This document shows, in pieces, positions 1-12,114 of a DNA stretch of 64,000 nt. Location: the NCBI GenBank assembly GCA_958496175.1, contig OY292275.1:47321701-47385700 (forward strand), in the 5' to 3' direction. The number at the start of each line of letters is the position of its first letter. The stretch's first letter is position 1. This DNA is from Sisyra terminalis. Taxonomy: Eukaryota > Arthropoda > Insecta > Neuroptera > Sisyridae. The notes below the pieces were generated by a model. The model worked only from the letters and a program-made list of their open reading frames with translations, did no database searches and was not told where the DNA came from. The position numbers were made by a program, and so were the translations under genes.

Positions 1-2421
1 AATTCAGATTATGTTTATCCTAATAAGCTTATGACTCAGAATTATTCAATTTATTATACATTATTTTCTTGATAAAATATGTATCTTTATTAAGGAACCA
101 TTTCAGTTCAAACGATTTCCAAAAAATTGGAGTTTAAAATACCATAATTCTATAAATTAAGTTTACTTATATTTTCTAAGAAACGCCATTTTTGCTAATC
201 CACAATCCATTTCTCATCCCAAAGCTAATATGATTTAACAGTAATTCTACCCCCAAAGCAAAAACTTTACAGTGCAAAACGATTGCTTTGGGTAACAAAC
301 AATTAAAATATTTTCTTAGAGTGTTCCTACAATGCTCTCTGAAATTGAAAATTTAAATTATTATTCATGTTAATTGAGAAAACAGACTAACTATTTACAT
401 GTTTGTACATCTGCTCGTCTTGGAAATAATCATACCTATTTTTCTCTCAAAAATTAATTGTTTTCATACTTGCATAAATTTTATACCACATGCTTTGTAA
501 GTTGAATTTCGAAATAAAATCATCTAAAGTTTTATTAGACTACCACTGAAGTTAATTTTCCACTCAATTGTCCATAGAAAATTATTTAATTTTTAAAGGA
601 AAAATTCATGAATTTATCTTCGAAAATTCAATTTCAATTAACATGGAGTCCGTTGAAATTTCCGCCATGTATTCCATCTTGTTTTATTTTATTTTTTTTT
701 TGAATAAATTCAATTTAATTAAAAGTAATTGTATGAAAAAAAAAACAAATACAGATCGTCTCCTCTATAAATTGAGTTCCAGAAGACTCGAACCGAAATA
801 CGAGAAAGAATAAAACGAAAAAAATTAACGTAATTTTAGTAGAAAATTGAAGTTAATTAAACTAATACTAATTGAATTTAAAAGTTGGATAAATTTATTC
901 ATTAAACACACTAATCAAAATTTTGAAAGTAGAGAGACAACATCTACACATACAAAAAAAAAACAATTTCAATTAAGTTTCAAATTAAAATCGTCTCATT
1001 ATTCCCCATTTATTTGCCTCGTGTTTGCTCAAATTAATGAGAAATTGTTAAATAATCATCGAATGAATTAATTCATCCTAACCTGCCTGGCTATTATCTA
1101 ATAGAGTCCAAAACAATCATTCCATACGCCAATTACAATAAATTCTGATAAAATATCGGAAAAAACAGTTCAAAAATTTATTTAGCTTTAATTTAATTCA
1201 AATCGAAAATAAGAATACTTTAAATTTCCATTGGTATAATAAAACTTAATGGGGACGTTTTTTTTTTTAGTCGTTGTACCAAGTTTCCAAACTATATACG
1301 ACTAACTTATATATGGACTTGAAATTCCTGCAGCTTAATGTTTTGTTTTAAATTAAGAGCCGCAATGGTTGGATAGGTCTAATTGAAAAAATGCGGTTTT
1401 GGATAAGAGAAGTAACTATTTTCAAACAATTTTCTATCATGGCTAGCGAATTTTTGAACACATTTACTAAAGGAGTTTAATACTCGAAAGCTTTAACTTT
1501 TAATTAATTCATTCCATCACAAAACAAAGAATATACATCATTAATTCTTGCATATTGTTTACTATTAGTAGCGGTTATAGTTCTAGTAACAATAATGACG
1601 ACAGTAGTAGTAACTGAACAAAGCTAATTTTAGTAGTTCTATTGAGATCTGACCAATAGGCGCAGCTTAAAAAAAATGGCTACATATTGTGTGCAACCAA
1701 AGAATTGCCCAAAAGCTTTCTTTGAGTTTATGTCATCATTTAAATTTATTTTTATTTCCTTTTTAAATAAATTTTCGACTGGATTGTATCAAGTCAAGGT
1801 CAGACAAGTGTTATTAATGCAGAAAAAATTGTAAAGCTTGACATTTGCTTAATTAAATGTGGTAAAACAATGAATGTACAAGCAGTAATGTGGTGAGTTT
1901 TACAGTGTTTTGCTTATAATTTCCTTTCCAAAATAACCTCAAAGAATACAAGGATTAGTTTTGAGAGTAGGGAAAAATTTAAAAAAAACATTGCTACCAG
2001 ACTTGGGCAAAGTAGGAAAACTTATGTCTACTTTTTCATGTGATTTACTAACTATTCATAACTGTTCATAACACATCAAATTCTATTTGTTTTATTGTAC
2101 AGGAACTTATTTTGATAACTTCCATTTCAATTTAAAGAAAATGATATCGATTTTTAATTTAATTATAGTTAACTACTTTATATAGTTGTTTATAGAAGAG
2201 CACACACAAATTAGTACTTTTTTTAGTCACCAGATATTGTGACCAAAGTGATCAGTTCCTATTTAGAAATATTGATATTCCAGTGATTTTAACAAAAAAT
2301 TTATTGAAGATTCCGAATTAATTTATTGGTTACGTGCATCAGCTTAGGCTTACTTGACAAAAATAATGAGCTAAATGAGAGAACCTCCAAAGGATGGTGT
2401 TTAAATGGATGACATAAGAGT
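1..2421. other. Gene-less AT-rich stretch
   Basis: The open frames here are short, rich in K, N and F, and look like chance products of AT-rich DNA. No protein family, RNA or repeat was recognised. Confidence 0.5.
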
Positions 2422-2839
2422 GGCCTAGGTACTGATGAGGATATATTCATAAGAACTATAGCTATTTCTTTTGGCAATTATTTTTTGCATTTCTTGGTAA
2501 ATCTGCTTGGTAAATTTTTCGGTACTTTATTATTGACTGGGTTATAAATTTTACAAAAAGCGTAGTTACCTAGAGCTTTTGTCGCAGTTGTTCATATGGT
2601 AGTTCTCACTGCTTTTCAAAGTGGGCTTTACTGGTGCTTTTCTGGTTAAATCGTTGCCAAAGTATGGTGATTAAAATGGCTGTCACTTGGGGAGTTCCAA
2701 ATTTTTCAGGACCTATTCGACGGATTAGACGATCCTTTTTGAAACGATTCGTACGACTCGAGATTCGAATTCCTTCTTGTTTCCTTTTTGCTTCAGGTCG
2801 TCCTTGTACAAAAATTGTTCCCATAATTATGCATATTTA

Positions 2840-5733
2840 ACCCATAAAAACAACTATAAAACAATATTTATAATATCTTATATGAATAATATGAATAATT
2901 ATATGATTATTGGTTTATTCATTGAAAAATTATTTTAATAATAAAGTTATTAAAACAATAAAAATGTTTGTCTTTAGTGATGGAAAACCTATAATCTGTA
3001 GGTCAGAATCTCACCAACGAAAGCTTTTTAACTGACCCACGATGGCTAGGTAACCATTTGATTATTATATTTGTAGAAAGAGACTTCTATAGCACCTGTA
3101 TCGTCCCCTCTCTGTTTCAGCTTGTGAGGTACTTCCTTTCGTCTCAATTATTTAAATATTCATATAATAATTAAGAGTAAAGAACGAATTTAAATTTCGC
3201 GCTATGTTGGAAACAAATACAATATGCGCATGCGCTAATTTTAATTAATTTATAATTACTAATAAAATAAGTAAAACAAATAATATGATAATAAATTTGA
3301 TAGACCAATACTGACCTAACGATAAAGAATGCAAAAACATCAAAATAAATTAGTTTCCTTTTAAATGAGATGCTTAGATGCATATTTTTTTAAGCAAAAC
3401 TTCAAAAATTAATTATTAAAAAACTATAGGTGACCTAACGAAAAAAAAATCAGACCTTAACTCACCTAACAAAGACCCAACGATTAAGATCATTACCAGT
3501 TCGCAAATCCTTCGATAAGGTGCTAACTTAGCATTGGTCCATGAACGTTAGCAACTCACGAGCTAGTACTAAAAAAATTATGAACAAAATTTGACCCACG
3601 CCTCAAAAAGTTTCGCCATCTCTGGTACAGGGCTTCTCCATGGAAAATGAGCTTTTAACTCTTTTTACAATAATATAACTCACTTTTTTGTAGTTTATAA
3701 CTTCAGAAGAAGTCAAAATCAATGTCTTCAGTGCACTACTCAAAAGCTACTTTATTGAATTTTTAATCATTTTCGATTATTATTACTAAAGCTTTAGAGC
3801 ACTTAATTACTCGTAGATCGGTTATTTTTAGTTACCCGAATAAAATGTAAAAAATTAATTACAGAAACATAATCAAATAATTAATTAAACATAACACTGC
3901 AACAATAGTAACCCAATTGATATAAAATTCGTAAATATACTTTTATGATAATAACATTTCGATATAAAAGACCATTACCTACACAAAAAATGAAAAAAAA
4001 GTAAACTCTTTTTAGGCGATTCTATAAATATTTCTATGAGTTATTACCAAACTTATATAAGTTTGGTAATTGCAATTAAATTCATCTCAATCGTTCATCA
4101 AAATCGTCAAGCACGAGTCCACTCATACTTTAATCAAATAATAAATATATTATCAAATAACTGTATATTATCAACATATATTATCAAATATTCATGAAAT
4201 TGCAATTCATACAATAATACCAATCTAAACAAAACATTAATTATCTCTGTCACTGATTGATCTAAAACCAAAAAAAAAAAAATGAAATTTTTTGAAGAAT
4301 ATCCAAATGTTAATTAAATAATTTGAATCGGCAATTATCTTTGAGTTGCCACTGAAGATGAATGATTTAATGATGTAATGCATGCATTGCATTCATTTAT
4401 TTCAAGTACAAATTAAAATGTTGCAACATTTAGAATTTAGTGATAAAACACAAACTCAGCTAATAATAGATCTGCAAACATTTTTCACATTTCTTCTCAC
4501 AAATGCAACTGTATCGGAAAATTTCTATTCAAGTAAACCTTACTCTTTAATCAAATAAATAATTTATCTTATTGTACCGTTATGTAAGCATTAGAAACTG
4601 AACCATTTTTCATTTGTTATATATTATGAATATTTACATTGGAAAATCCTTAGAAACTAGTTTTTTGATCCTTGTGTACAGAGGGAATCTCTAAAGCTCG
4701 ATAGACTGCTAATTATTTTTCTAGGACTCAATGTGTTGGGAAATTTAAGGCGAACGTGCTGAAAAATGTTATTGTAAGGATTAAGGGAAATCATTGTAGT
4801 TTGTTGTAGGATAGTACTAGTTGTGTTGTATTTTGAATTTAGAGGAGAAGAAAACAATAAATTGGAACAAATATATATGCATTGTTATGATGAAACGAAG
4901 GCCGTATAATATTTAAAGGTATAACATTGATATTCCAGGTGAGTTCTAATAATTATGTCAACATTTTCATGTTAAATGTCTCGTGCGATTTTTATGAACG
5001 TGCGAATAAGATTTATTGTTACAGATCCCACAAGGAAAACACATTTATTTTCTTAGATAGATAACAAAATGATAGTCATTTTGCATGAATAAACTTAATT
5101 TTTCATTCTTTATACCATTGAAGGTTTCACTTCCTTGAGACTTGTTCTTAATGATTCTTTAAAACTTCTCAGTTAAGCAGCTAACCGATTTTTTCACTTT
5201 CCGAAAAAGGGTTTTGGTAAATAATTTGTTATCGGACCATTAACCTTTTCATCATAAAAATTTATCATTTAATCAATAATATTCATTATTGTATATATAA
5301 GGCACAAATTCAGGACTTTGTTCAGGGGGAGGATACTATTTCTACTTCCTCGTAGTACCACAATAAATACAGTATAGTAAAAAGGTTTATATACTACCAA
5401 GCCTAAAAAAATATTTTTCGGTTTATAACTCGAATAATAAAAGATTTACTAACATTCTTGCGCGTATCCAAACTTTCTTTCAAAGGTATAGGTAATTACT
5501 CCAATCGCTGGTACCTATGAACCTTCTTGTCCTCATTTAATTCCTCCATATATTTCCACGTCTATAAAAAAGTGCTCGAGTGCTCCCTAGTAGTTTTGGG
5601 TTAATTTAGTGTAGCCAATGGTTACTCTAGTTACAATTAGTTGCCTCTTCCAAATCAGGCTTTTTCGAATCAGCCAAAAAGACTGAATTTCAAAAAATTC
5701 AGACATCCGACATTTTCATAAATCGTCGTTTTT
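2840..5733. other. Gene-less AT-rich stretch
   Basis: No coding or repeat signature was recognised. There are only short AT-rich direct repeats, such as variants of ATATTATCAAATA around 4140-4200. Confidence 0.5.
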
Positions 5734-5990
5734 ATAGGTTTAAGCGCTTTAGTTATTGTTTTTTCAGGCCATTATACTGAAAGTAAAAGTGCTGATTATG
5801 AAGCATATGTAGCCTTCTTGACTGCTATATTGACTATTCCAATATTAGGGATTTCTTAGCGTCCAAGTATCCAAAAAAGGGTTTCGGTATTTTTAAGAGG
5901 TATAGTTTACTTAGGACTCATGAAGATTACGGCAGGTGCTTTATGTTGATTTGACTAAATTTGCTAAAGGCAATTCTGTACCACGTAAAT
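5734..5990 (+). pseudogene. Decayed membrane-protein-like coding fragment
   Basis: A 41-codon open stretch (5734-5856) without an ATG reads like two hydrophobic helices around a polar loop (GLSALVIVFSGHYTE, then FLTAILTIPILGIS), closed by a TAG. Coding-like pieces continue in other frames: FLRGIVYLGLMKITAGALC, then DLTKFAKGNSVPR to about 5990. This implies several frameshifts and stops. TTTTTTCAG at 5759-5767 could be a splice acceptor, so an exon of a diverged gene is an alternative. I do not recognise the family; the pattern suggests a small multi-pass membrane protein. Confidence 0.25.
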
Positions 5991-6430
5991 TTCGCAGATG
6001 GAAATTGCTAATCTAGTAGCCGAAACATAAGTTTTTCGGTAATATACTAAGCCTTGCTTTCCCGTATTGATCAATCCATCAAGTGGTTGATAAAGTCATC
6101 ATACTATGTGGCATTCCTAAAAAAAACTTTCGTTGATTTCTTCAAAATCTTAATTACATATACTGATCCAAATTTTATTGAACCACAATAAATTTCTTCA
6201 AAAGTATGTTTAACACTAACCAGCCGTCGTTTGGCTTCCATTAATATAAATCTCAAACTATGGTCACCTTTAGGTGAAACTCAAGAAATTTCAAAATTTT
6301 AATATCATATATAATTATCGAGAATATAATTTTTCAAACTTCAATGTAATGAATCTATAATACAATATACTACAATTGTGCCTAATAAGGGCAATTGTTC
6401 TGTTCTACACAATAGAACACTTTTTTAAGA

Positions 6431-6560
6431 TTACTAGTGGCCGAGTGGTCAAGGTGACTGCTATAAAATTGGTAGTTGTTGGGTTCAAATCTCGTATTGA
6501 ACAAATTTTCGTTTTACGGATGTTTTTAATCCAAAAGTCGTCAAAGACCTTGGTAATACA
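6431..6560 (+). mobile_element. tRNA-derived SINE, copy 1
   Basis: The head has an A-box-like TGGCCGAGTGG (6438-6448) and a B-box-like GGGTTCAAATC (6481-6491), both RNA polymerase III promoter elements. The body (CGTATTGAACAAATTTTCG, then CAAAGACCTTGGTA) and an A-rich tail follow. It is the best-preserved promoter in the window. The end after about 6555 is diverged. Confidence 0.75.
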
Positions 6561-8602
6561 AAAAAAAATTAAGGAACCTTTTTTTACAATTTTGGTATTA
6601 TACAATAATATTATGTTACTAGTAACTTCCTGTAAAATATTCTCAGCGCTTCACCAATACAACATATAAATGACAAAAATTGGCAATTGAATGAAATCCA
6701 AATGATGATTGAAACTATGACAATAATCAGATACTTCAAATTTGAGGTATTTTTTTTTTTTGGTTTTTACTGACACATATATTTTTATTTATATTTGTGC
6801 TGTTTTTACCGCACACTTACTTTTACCTATTAATATTATGATGTCAATATTTGTTGAATTGAACAGTAACAATTGTAACACAATAAAATAATTTAAACCT
6901 ATTAAGTTACAAACTTAAAAGATCATAGTATTTTAGGAAGAAAATCATGGAGTTATAGAGATCAGGTTTGTTAAAGATGTTATGAAGATACAGTCGGAGA
7001 CAAAAGTACATAAAAATAGAAATTTGAGAATAATTACGTTGTATAGCATACCAAGAGGCGAATAAATAGGTCAGGACTTAAAAAACTGTATGCTGTTTAA
7101 AAAAAAGTCGGGAAATATCCCCAAAAATTTTAAACAAAATAAGAAAAATCAAATAAATATAAATAATTTTAAACTAACTTTTGGGATTGAATATGCCTTG
7201 ATTTCAATTTGACAGATTAAATACTATCGATTTGATGCTCATAAGTTATCAACCTAGATTTTTTTCAATTTGATTAAGTCATAAATAAAATATTTTATTA
7301 GCATGTTTTAAAGACAATTACAACTAAAAAAATAAAAATTAAATTAATACATCAACATTATTTAAAATAATGAAAACGTGATAACGCTGTCGAATTCATA
7401 GGTTGGAAACTTTAGTATGTCTCTCTTCCATTATGTAAGGGAGCATGCGTAACATGCTCAACATTTTGAAAACAAAAATTATTTGATAGATTTCATTTTT
7501 TTTTGCTTTATACTCTGCATTCATTATTGTGACAAAGATAAATTTTGCGTTTCATTTTTATCTTACCAAATGTACTAACACAGCTTGTATTATATCTAAG
7601 ACGGTGCGTCTCAACTGACGACAGTGTCCCTGCATTTTCTTATATACACTTTTTAATTTAGCAAGTAAAAACCACATTTTCGGTCTGTTTTTTTAAATTT
7701 TTAAAAAGCGTTTAGTGAATTTAAATAAACTTATACAAAATTAGTTTTCAAAAGTTTAAACTAAATATTTTGAAAGTTTGAGATACCTGATAGCATTTTT
7801 TTATTAAAAAATAAATAAATTTAGTCTCTTCGATTACCGAATATTCATATGATTACGTGTAAAATTATAGTATTTTTAAATTGCAATAACATTTTACCAA
7901 CTTAGTGAATTACTTTAAAATTTTCAAAGGTGCTTAGCCAATAAATAAAAAATATTTTCTTTAATTATTAGTTGTCTGGTAGCATTTTGACATGCCTCCA
8001 TAATATCCTTAAGTAATTGCTGCTCGAAACGTCCTGCTGCTATAAGAAAATATACGAAACAAAGTATTAGTATTAGTAATTTTTAACGAATAAATACAAT
8101 AAATTCTCAACTTTTAAAGTAAGATTTAATAATTGACCTTCTGTTAAAATTTTTTGTCGCAAAAAATCTTCATTGTTTAAATAATTTACTTCTTAACTTC
8201 CACGTGTGCTAATATAGATGTTTTATAAATAAAGGGAAAGTTAAATTGAAATTGCTGCGATAATATTTGTTAAAAGATTATTTTTAAAACGATTTATTTT
8301 TTTACGGTTAATATTTAAATAAACAAGAAATATTTGTTGCTGAGAAACAAAAAAATACATCTCGGTATATATACAAGATAGCTTTAGAAATAAATATGAA
8401 GTTTTTAGATAGTTTTGGATGGTTTTAAACCAATTGCTTGTATGGTATTGTTGAAGAAAATTTGGTGGGTTTGGTAGATAATTTTGTTCGATTGGACGTT
8501 GAATAATTGGAGACGGGATGTCGAGTGTATGAGTAAGTTTGAATCAGATTTGTGACAATAATAAAAAGTCATTCATTCGACGTCAAGATTCATTCGTCGT
8601 AT

Positions 8603-8633
8603 TTTAAATATAGCCTGCGAAAAAGCTATCAGT
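8603..8633 (+). promoter_or_regulatory. Candidate core promoter of the sugar transporter
   Basis: A TATA-like TTTAAATA (8603-8610) lies about 28 bases upstream of the A of TCAGT (8629-8633), which matches the arthropod initiator. A start at about 8631 would give a 5' leader of about 106 bases before the proposed ATG at 8737. The spacing is right, but both motifs are short and the DNA is AT-rich, so this is inference only. An alternative TATATATA at 8366-8373 lacks a convincing initiator. Confidence 0.3.
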
Positions 8634-8736
8634 AAGTGCAAGTTCGTTATAGTGAGTGTCACGGCCGCCGATTTATGAATGTGTGGCACTTTTTTCGAAT
8701 GGTTAATAATCAATTGGATATTGAAACGCGATAACA

Positions 8737-8812
8737 ATGCAATTGCAAGTGGCTCCAAGTTCCAACAATAGGTTGTGGCAACGATGGAGACAATATGCGG
8801 CGGTCATTGTTG
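8737..8812 (+). CDS. Sugar transporter (Tret1-like), exon 1 of 2
   Basis: The ATG sits in a good insect context (ATAACAATG), and an in-frame TGA at 8722-8724 means no earlier start in this frame. It encodes 25 residues ending in WRQYAAVIV plus one base of the next codon, then a strong donor, G|GTAAGT at 8813. RQYxAA is the usual lead into the first membrane helix of insect Tret1-like transporters. The split codon (phase 1) matches the acceptor before 16817, where the body of the transporter lacks exactly this N-terminus. Joining them gives an uninterrupted helix 1 (QYAAVIVATLAMFSSGMHFSW). What is seen: the start, donor, phase and protein match. What is inferred: the splice itself. An extra non-coding upstream exon is possible. 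Confidence 0.8.
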
Positions 8813-9483
8813 GTAAGTTGAGGGCAATTATTTGTTCGTTAATTTTTCTAACGAGGCTAACAAAAATGAAACGTGTCTCGAGGGTAACTTTCAAAGCTAT
8901 TATGAAATAGTTAGACACGAAAATAGACTGAAATTAGTTCGAAAATATTTTGAGAATTGGCCTTCTTGGCCAAGCGGCAGATGACCTTCTTGGCCAATCA
9001 TGATACGGTGGCCAAAACAAAAAATTGAATTATTTAAAATTAAATGTTTAAGACCAAGACACGTTTGTCAAAAAAATCATAAAAACTGGCCAAAAACAAC
9101 AATAACCACTTGTAAAACAGTTGTTCAGGTTTTACAATGAAAAATTATTGATAAAACTTTGGAAAACGAAATCTTAAAATCCACGAAATTACAAATATCT
9201 TTTTTTGAAAAATTATTTATATCAACATAATGAAACAATCAAAGATAAAAGTTATTTTTATTAAAAGAATCAAATTTCAGGTTTTACCAAAAAACAAACA
9301 CAAAATCGAAAAAATTTGTATTTTTTGTGAATTATTCCAAATTAATTTACATTAGTTCATGGAAGTTCAGTAACGAATTCTTAAAAAAAAAATAAGGCTA
9401 TGAAAATAAGGTTAATAATACTGTTACAAATAATGCATCAAAATATGAAAAGTGACATTTTTATTTTTTATTTTACTAACAAA

Positions 9484-9953
9484 TATCTATAAGCCCTAGA
9501 ATCGTTAAGAACTTTCGAAAATGTAGAGCAATAGTAAATTAGGTGCTCATAATAAATAATTGACTAAAGATCTCAGTTAAGTCAATTCTTTATCATTACT
9601 ATTGTTATGCTGAATATATCAACCATTAAACGTCATTTTATAAAAAACATTGCTTAGGTATGCATATTTTAAACAACTGATATTTAGACTATTAATTAAC
9701 GAATAATAGAGTTCCACAAGTATCTATAAGTTCTAGAGCCGTAAAGAACTTTAGAAATTGTAGAGCAATAGTAAACTACTAATAATAAATAGTCGAGTAA
9801 AGAATTATCTCAGTTAAGTCAATTCTTCATCATTACTATTGTTGTAACTAAATATATCAACCATTAAACCTCCTCTTACTAAAAAGCTTTGCGTATGAAT
9901 ATTGTAAACAACTGATATTTAGACTATTAATTATCGAATAATTGAGTTCCCAT
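9484..9953. repeat. Tandem duplication, two units of about 237 bp
   Basis: Units at 9484-9720 and 9721-9953 share TATCTATAAG, GTAGAGCAATAGTAAA, TCATTACTATTGTT and ACTGATATTTAGACTATTAA in the same order with scattered differences. No coding potential was seen. It lies in the transporter intron. Confidence 0.8.
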
Positions 9954-10175
9954 AATTGAGTTGGTCTTTTTGATAATGGCAAAAGTCACCCAACTAAAAT
10001 TCTTTTGAGATTAATCAATTATTGCAAAATGATTATTTCTAAGTCAAACGGATTTTCCAAAACTTTATGCGCTGATTTATTTTGACTTTATAATGTATTA
10101 TTTACATTAAAACTCCTATAAGTATGGTATGGCATACGAATTATCCAACTTCTCAAAATTCAGTTTTTTTTTTAA

Positions 10176-10310
10176 TTGTTATTTACCGTCGCTTTATACC
10201 TACGAAGGTTGTTAACGACTCTAGGGTAAATAACAATCTACAATTCAGAAATATCGAAAATTTGCTCGATATTAAGATCATACCAAACATAAACCAATTT
10301 TGGAGGTTTG
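10176..10310 (-). mobile_element. tRNA-derived SINE, copy 2 (head-truncated)
   Basis: On the minus strand, the tail (ATAAAGCGACGGTAAATAAC in RC) and the central body (TCGAGCAAATTTTCGATA) are clear. The B box is eroded and the A-box end is missing. It lies in the transporter intron. Confidence 0.7.
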
Positions 10311-12027
10311 CTTTTTATTTAATTTGGACCAGAAAAGTAGCCAAGTAAAAAAGAAAATAAATTTTATTTAATAAACGTTTACGTTATGGAAAAATTACAA
10401 ATAAAAAGGTTTTAGACTTGGGAACGTTTATAATAGTGGAGTAATTACATGTAATTAGTAAATAATGAAATTTTTAAATAACATTTCAATAGGTTGTTAT
10501 CATCCTGATATGTTATCATAATTTCCATTATTTCTCCAAATTTTATCGAATATTTAAAATTGAATGGTTTAAATATGTTTTGATTAAAAAAAATAATCGT
10601 CTGCCCTTCCAGAATGTAAATCTTGGCTATACTTATCTTGGATATAATTTTTTGATGCTTATTAATATTTGATTGACACTTTTAAGAGTATACTTTATAT
10701 TGCATGGAAAAACCACTGAAGTCGCTAGCCTACAATGCATACCTTTTAAGAATGAACGATGTTTATTAATAATCAACACTATTGTTTTCATTGTTGAATG
10801 AAAAAAAAAAGAAATTTTTAGAATAAATATTACTTATTTTCCTACACACAGTGGCGAATTTAGATCCGATAAAGTTCTGATCTTATTTGATATGTCGCGC
10901 TTGTTTTGGAGTTACAAACTTCTAATTAGTATCTAATCGAAGCATTAAATTTACAAATTTTTAAATCATATATTACTTTTTATTAATTTCAATAAAATTT
11001 TCACTGATTAATGTTAATCACAATTTTTTTCGAACAATCATTTACGATATTATTTTCTTCTTCCTAACTTTGATTGACGCCAAAACATCGACATTATATC
11101 ATCGAAATCAATTTTTGGCTTTTTAATTGTGGTTCAATTGAAAGTTATGCCATAACCATTGATAGTTTATCTGCTCATATTGGCACATTAGTAACTTTCT
11201 ATCCTTTTCAGGATAGGAAAAAATGTTTCTCCAGAACAATTTTCCGTTGGGGCTCCAAAAAAAAAAAATGCATAGAGTAATGCCAAGGTCTTAGGGCGTC
11301 TTAGGGCGCTGGTAATTGTGGTTTATGGTGCAAAAATGTTTACTACTTTCGCTAATATGTTAATAAAATTAATAAGATATAGTCACCAATAGGAAAAAAT
11401 ATAATTGCACCGTTTATTTTGAATGTAGTATAAGTCCATATCATAGTTAGTCTATACAATAAATTTTAATATTTGAACTAACAAATTTTCATATTTTGAT
11501 AAAATGTTGGTTTGATATTAGTTTTCGCCGAAGCAGTAATAACTTATTTGCTAGATTAATAATAATTTGAAAAATTCTAATAAATGAATTTTCCTTGAAA
11601 TGGACTTAGCTTATTTTCAAAATAATTAGTTGAATTACATTTCTTCATCTTAATCTGACTTTAGTCTTGGATTACCATTGCATTCACCTTTTTATTGCTG
11701 AGAATTCGTGAAGAACAATATTATAATTAATCGTATTTAATGAAAACAAATAAGTTCTGTTAACTTTTAGTTCAAATAAATAATAATATTTTATAGAATA
11801 TTTAAAGTATTTTATAAACAAACTTAAATTTTTACTCAACTAATATTAACAATCCCTACTACCTTAATAAAATAGTACTAATTGGAATGATAATAACAAT
11901 AGGCAATTGTAAAGACCAATGCCCATTTTTATCACTTGTGTTGCACTTAGCCGTCACCAAACTAAATGTAGAATGGATAATAATATATATAAGTCTTTGA
12001 GATTCAATTAATTTGTATATTAATTTA

Positions 12028-12114
12028 TTAATATATAAATTAATGGATAGTAATATTATTATCCATTAATTTATTGTGATTCGGAAGTAAATAAAATACT
12101 TATCAATGTTAAAT
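12028..12114 (+). repeat. Penelope-end fragment with a 15-bp hairpin
   Basis: A perfect inverted repeat (ATAAATTAATGGATA / TATCCATTAATTTAT) precedes TTGTGATTCGGAAGTAAATA and AAATACTTATCAATGTTAAA. That tail also ends the repeats at 50805 and 13795. The hammerhead-like core is absent here. Confidence 0.6.

Noticed and set aside
2606..2824. Basic minus-strand frame (GRPEAKRKQEG and RTNRFKKDRLIRRIG)
   Set aside because: Composition is suggestive, but there is no recognised family, a competing plus-strand frame covers the same bases, and there are no splice or promoter signals.
6431..6505. A genuine tRNA gene
   Set aside because: A and B boxes are present, but there is no foldable cloverleaf or anticodon arm, and the same head occurs in at least eight other copies with a common non-tRNA body.
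6988..7012. Tc1/mariner-like terminus (CAGTCGGAGACAAAAGTA)
   Set aside because: It resembles a Tc1-type end, but no partner inverted repeat, TA duplication or transposase was found nearby.
8966..9015. Additional SINE head (TTGGCCAAGCGGCAGATGACC)
   Set aside because: It has A-box-like similarity only. There is no B box or SINE body downstream, and it is better seen as a local repeat of CCTTCTTGGCCAA.
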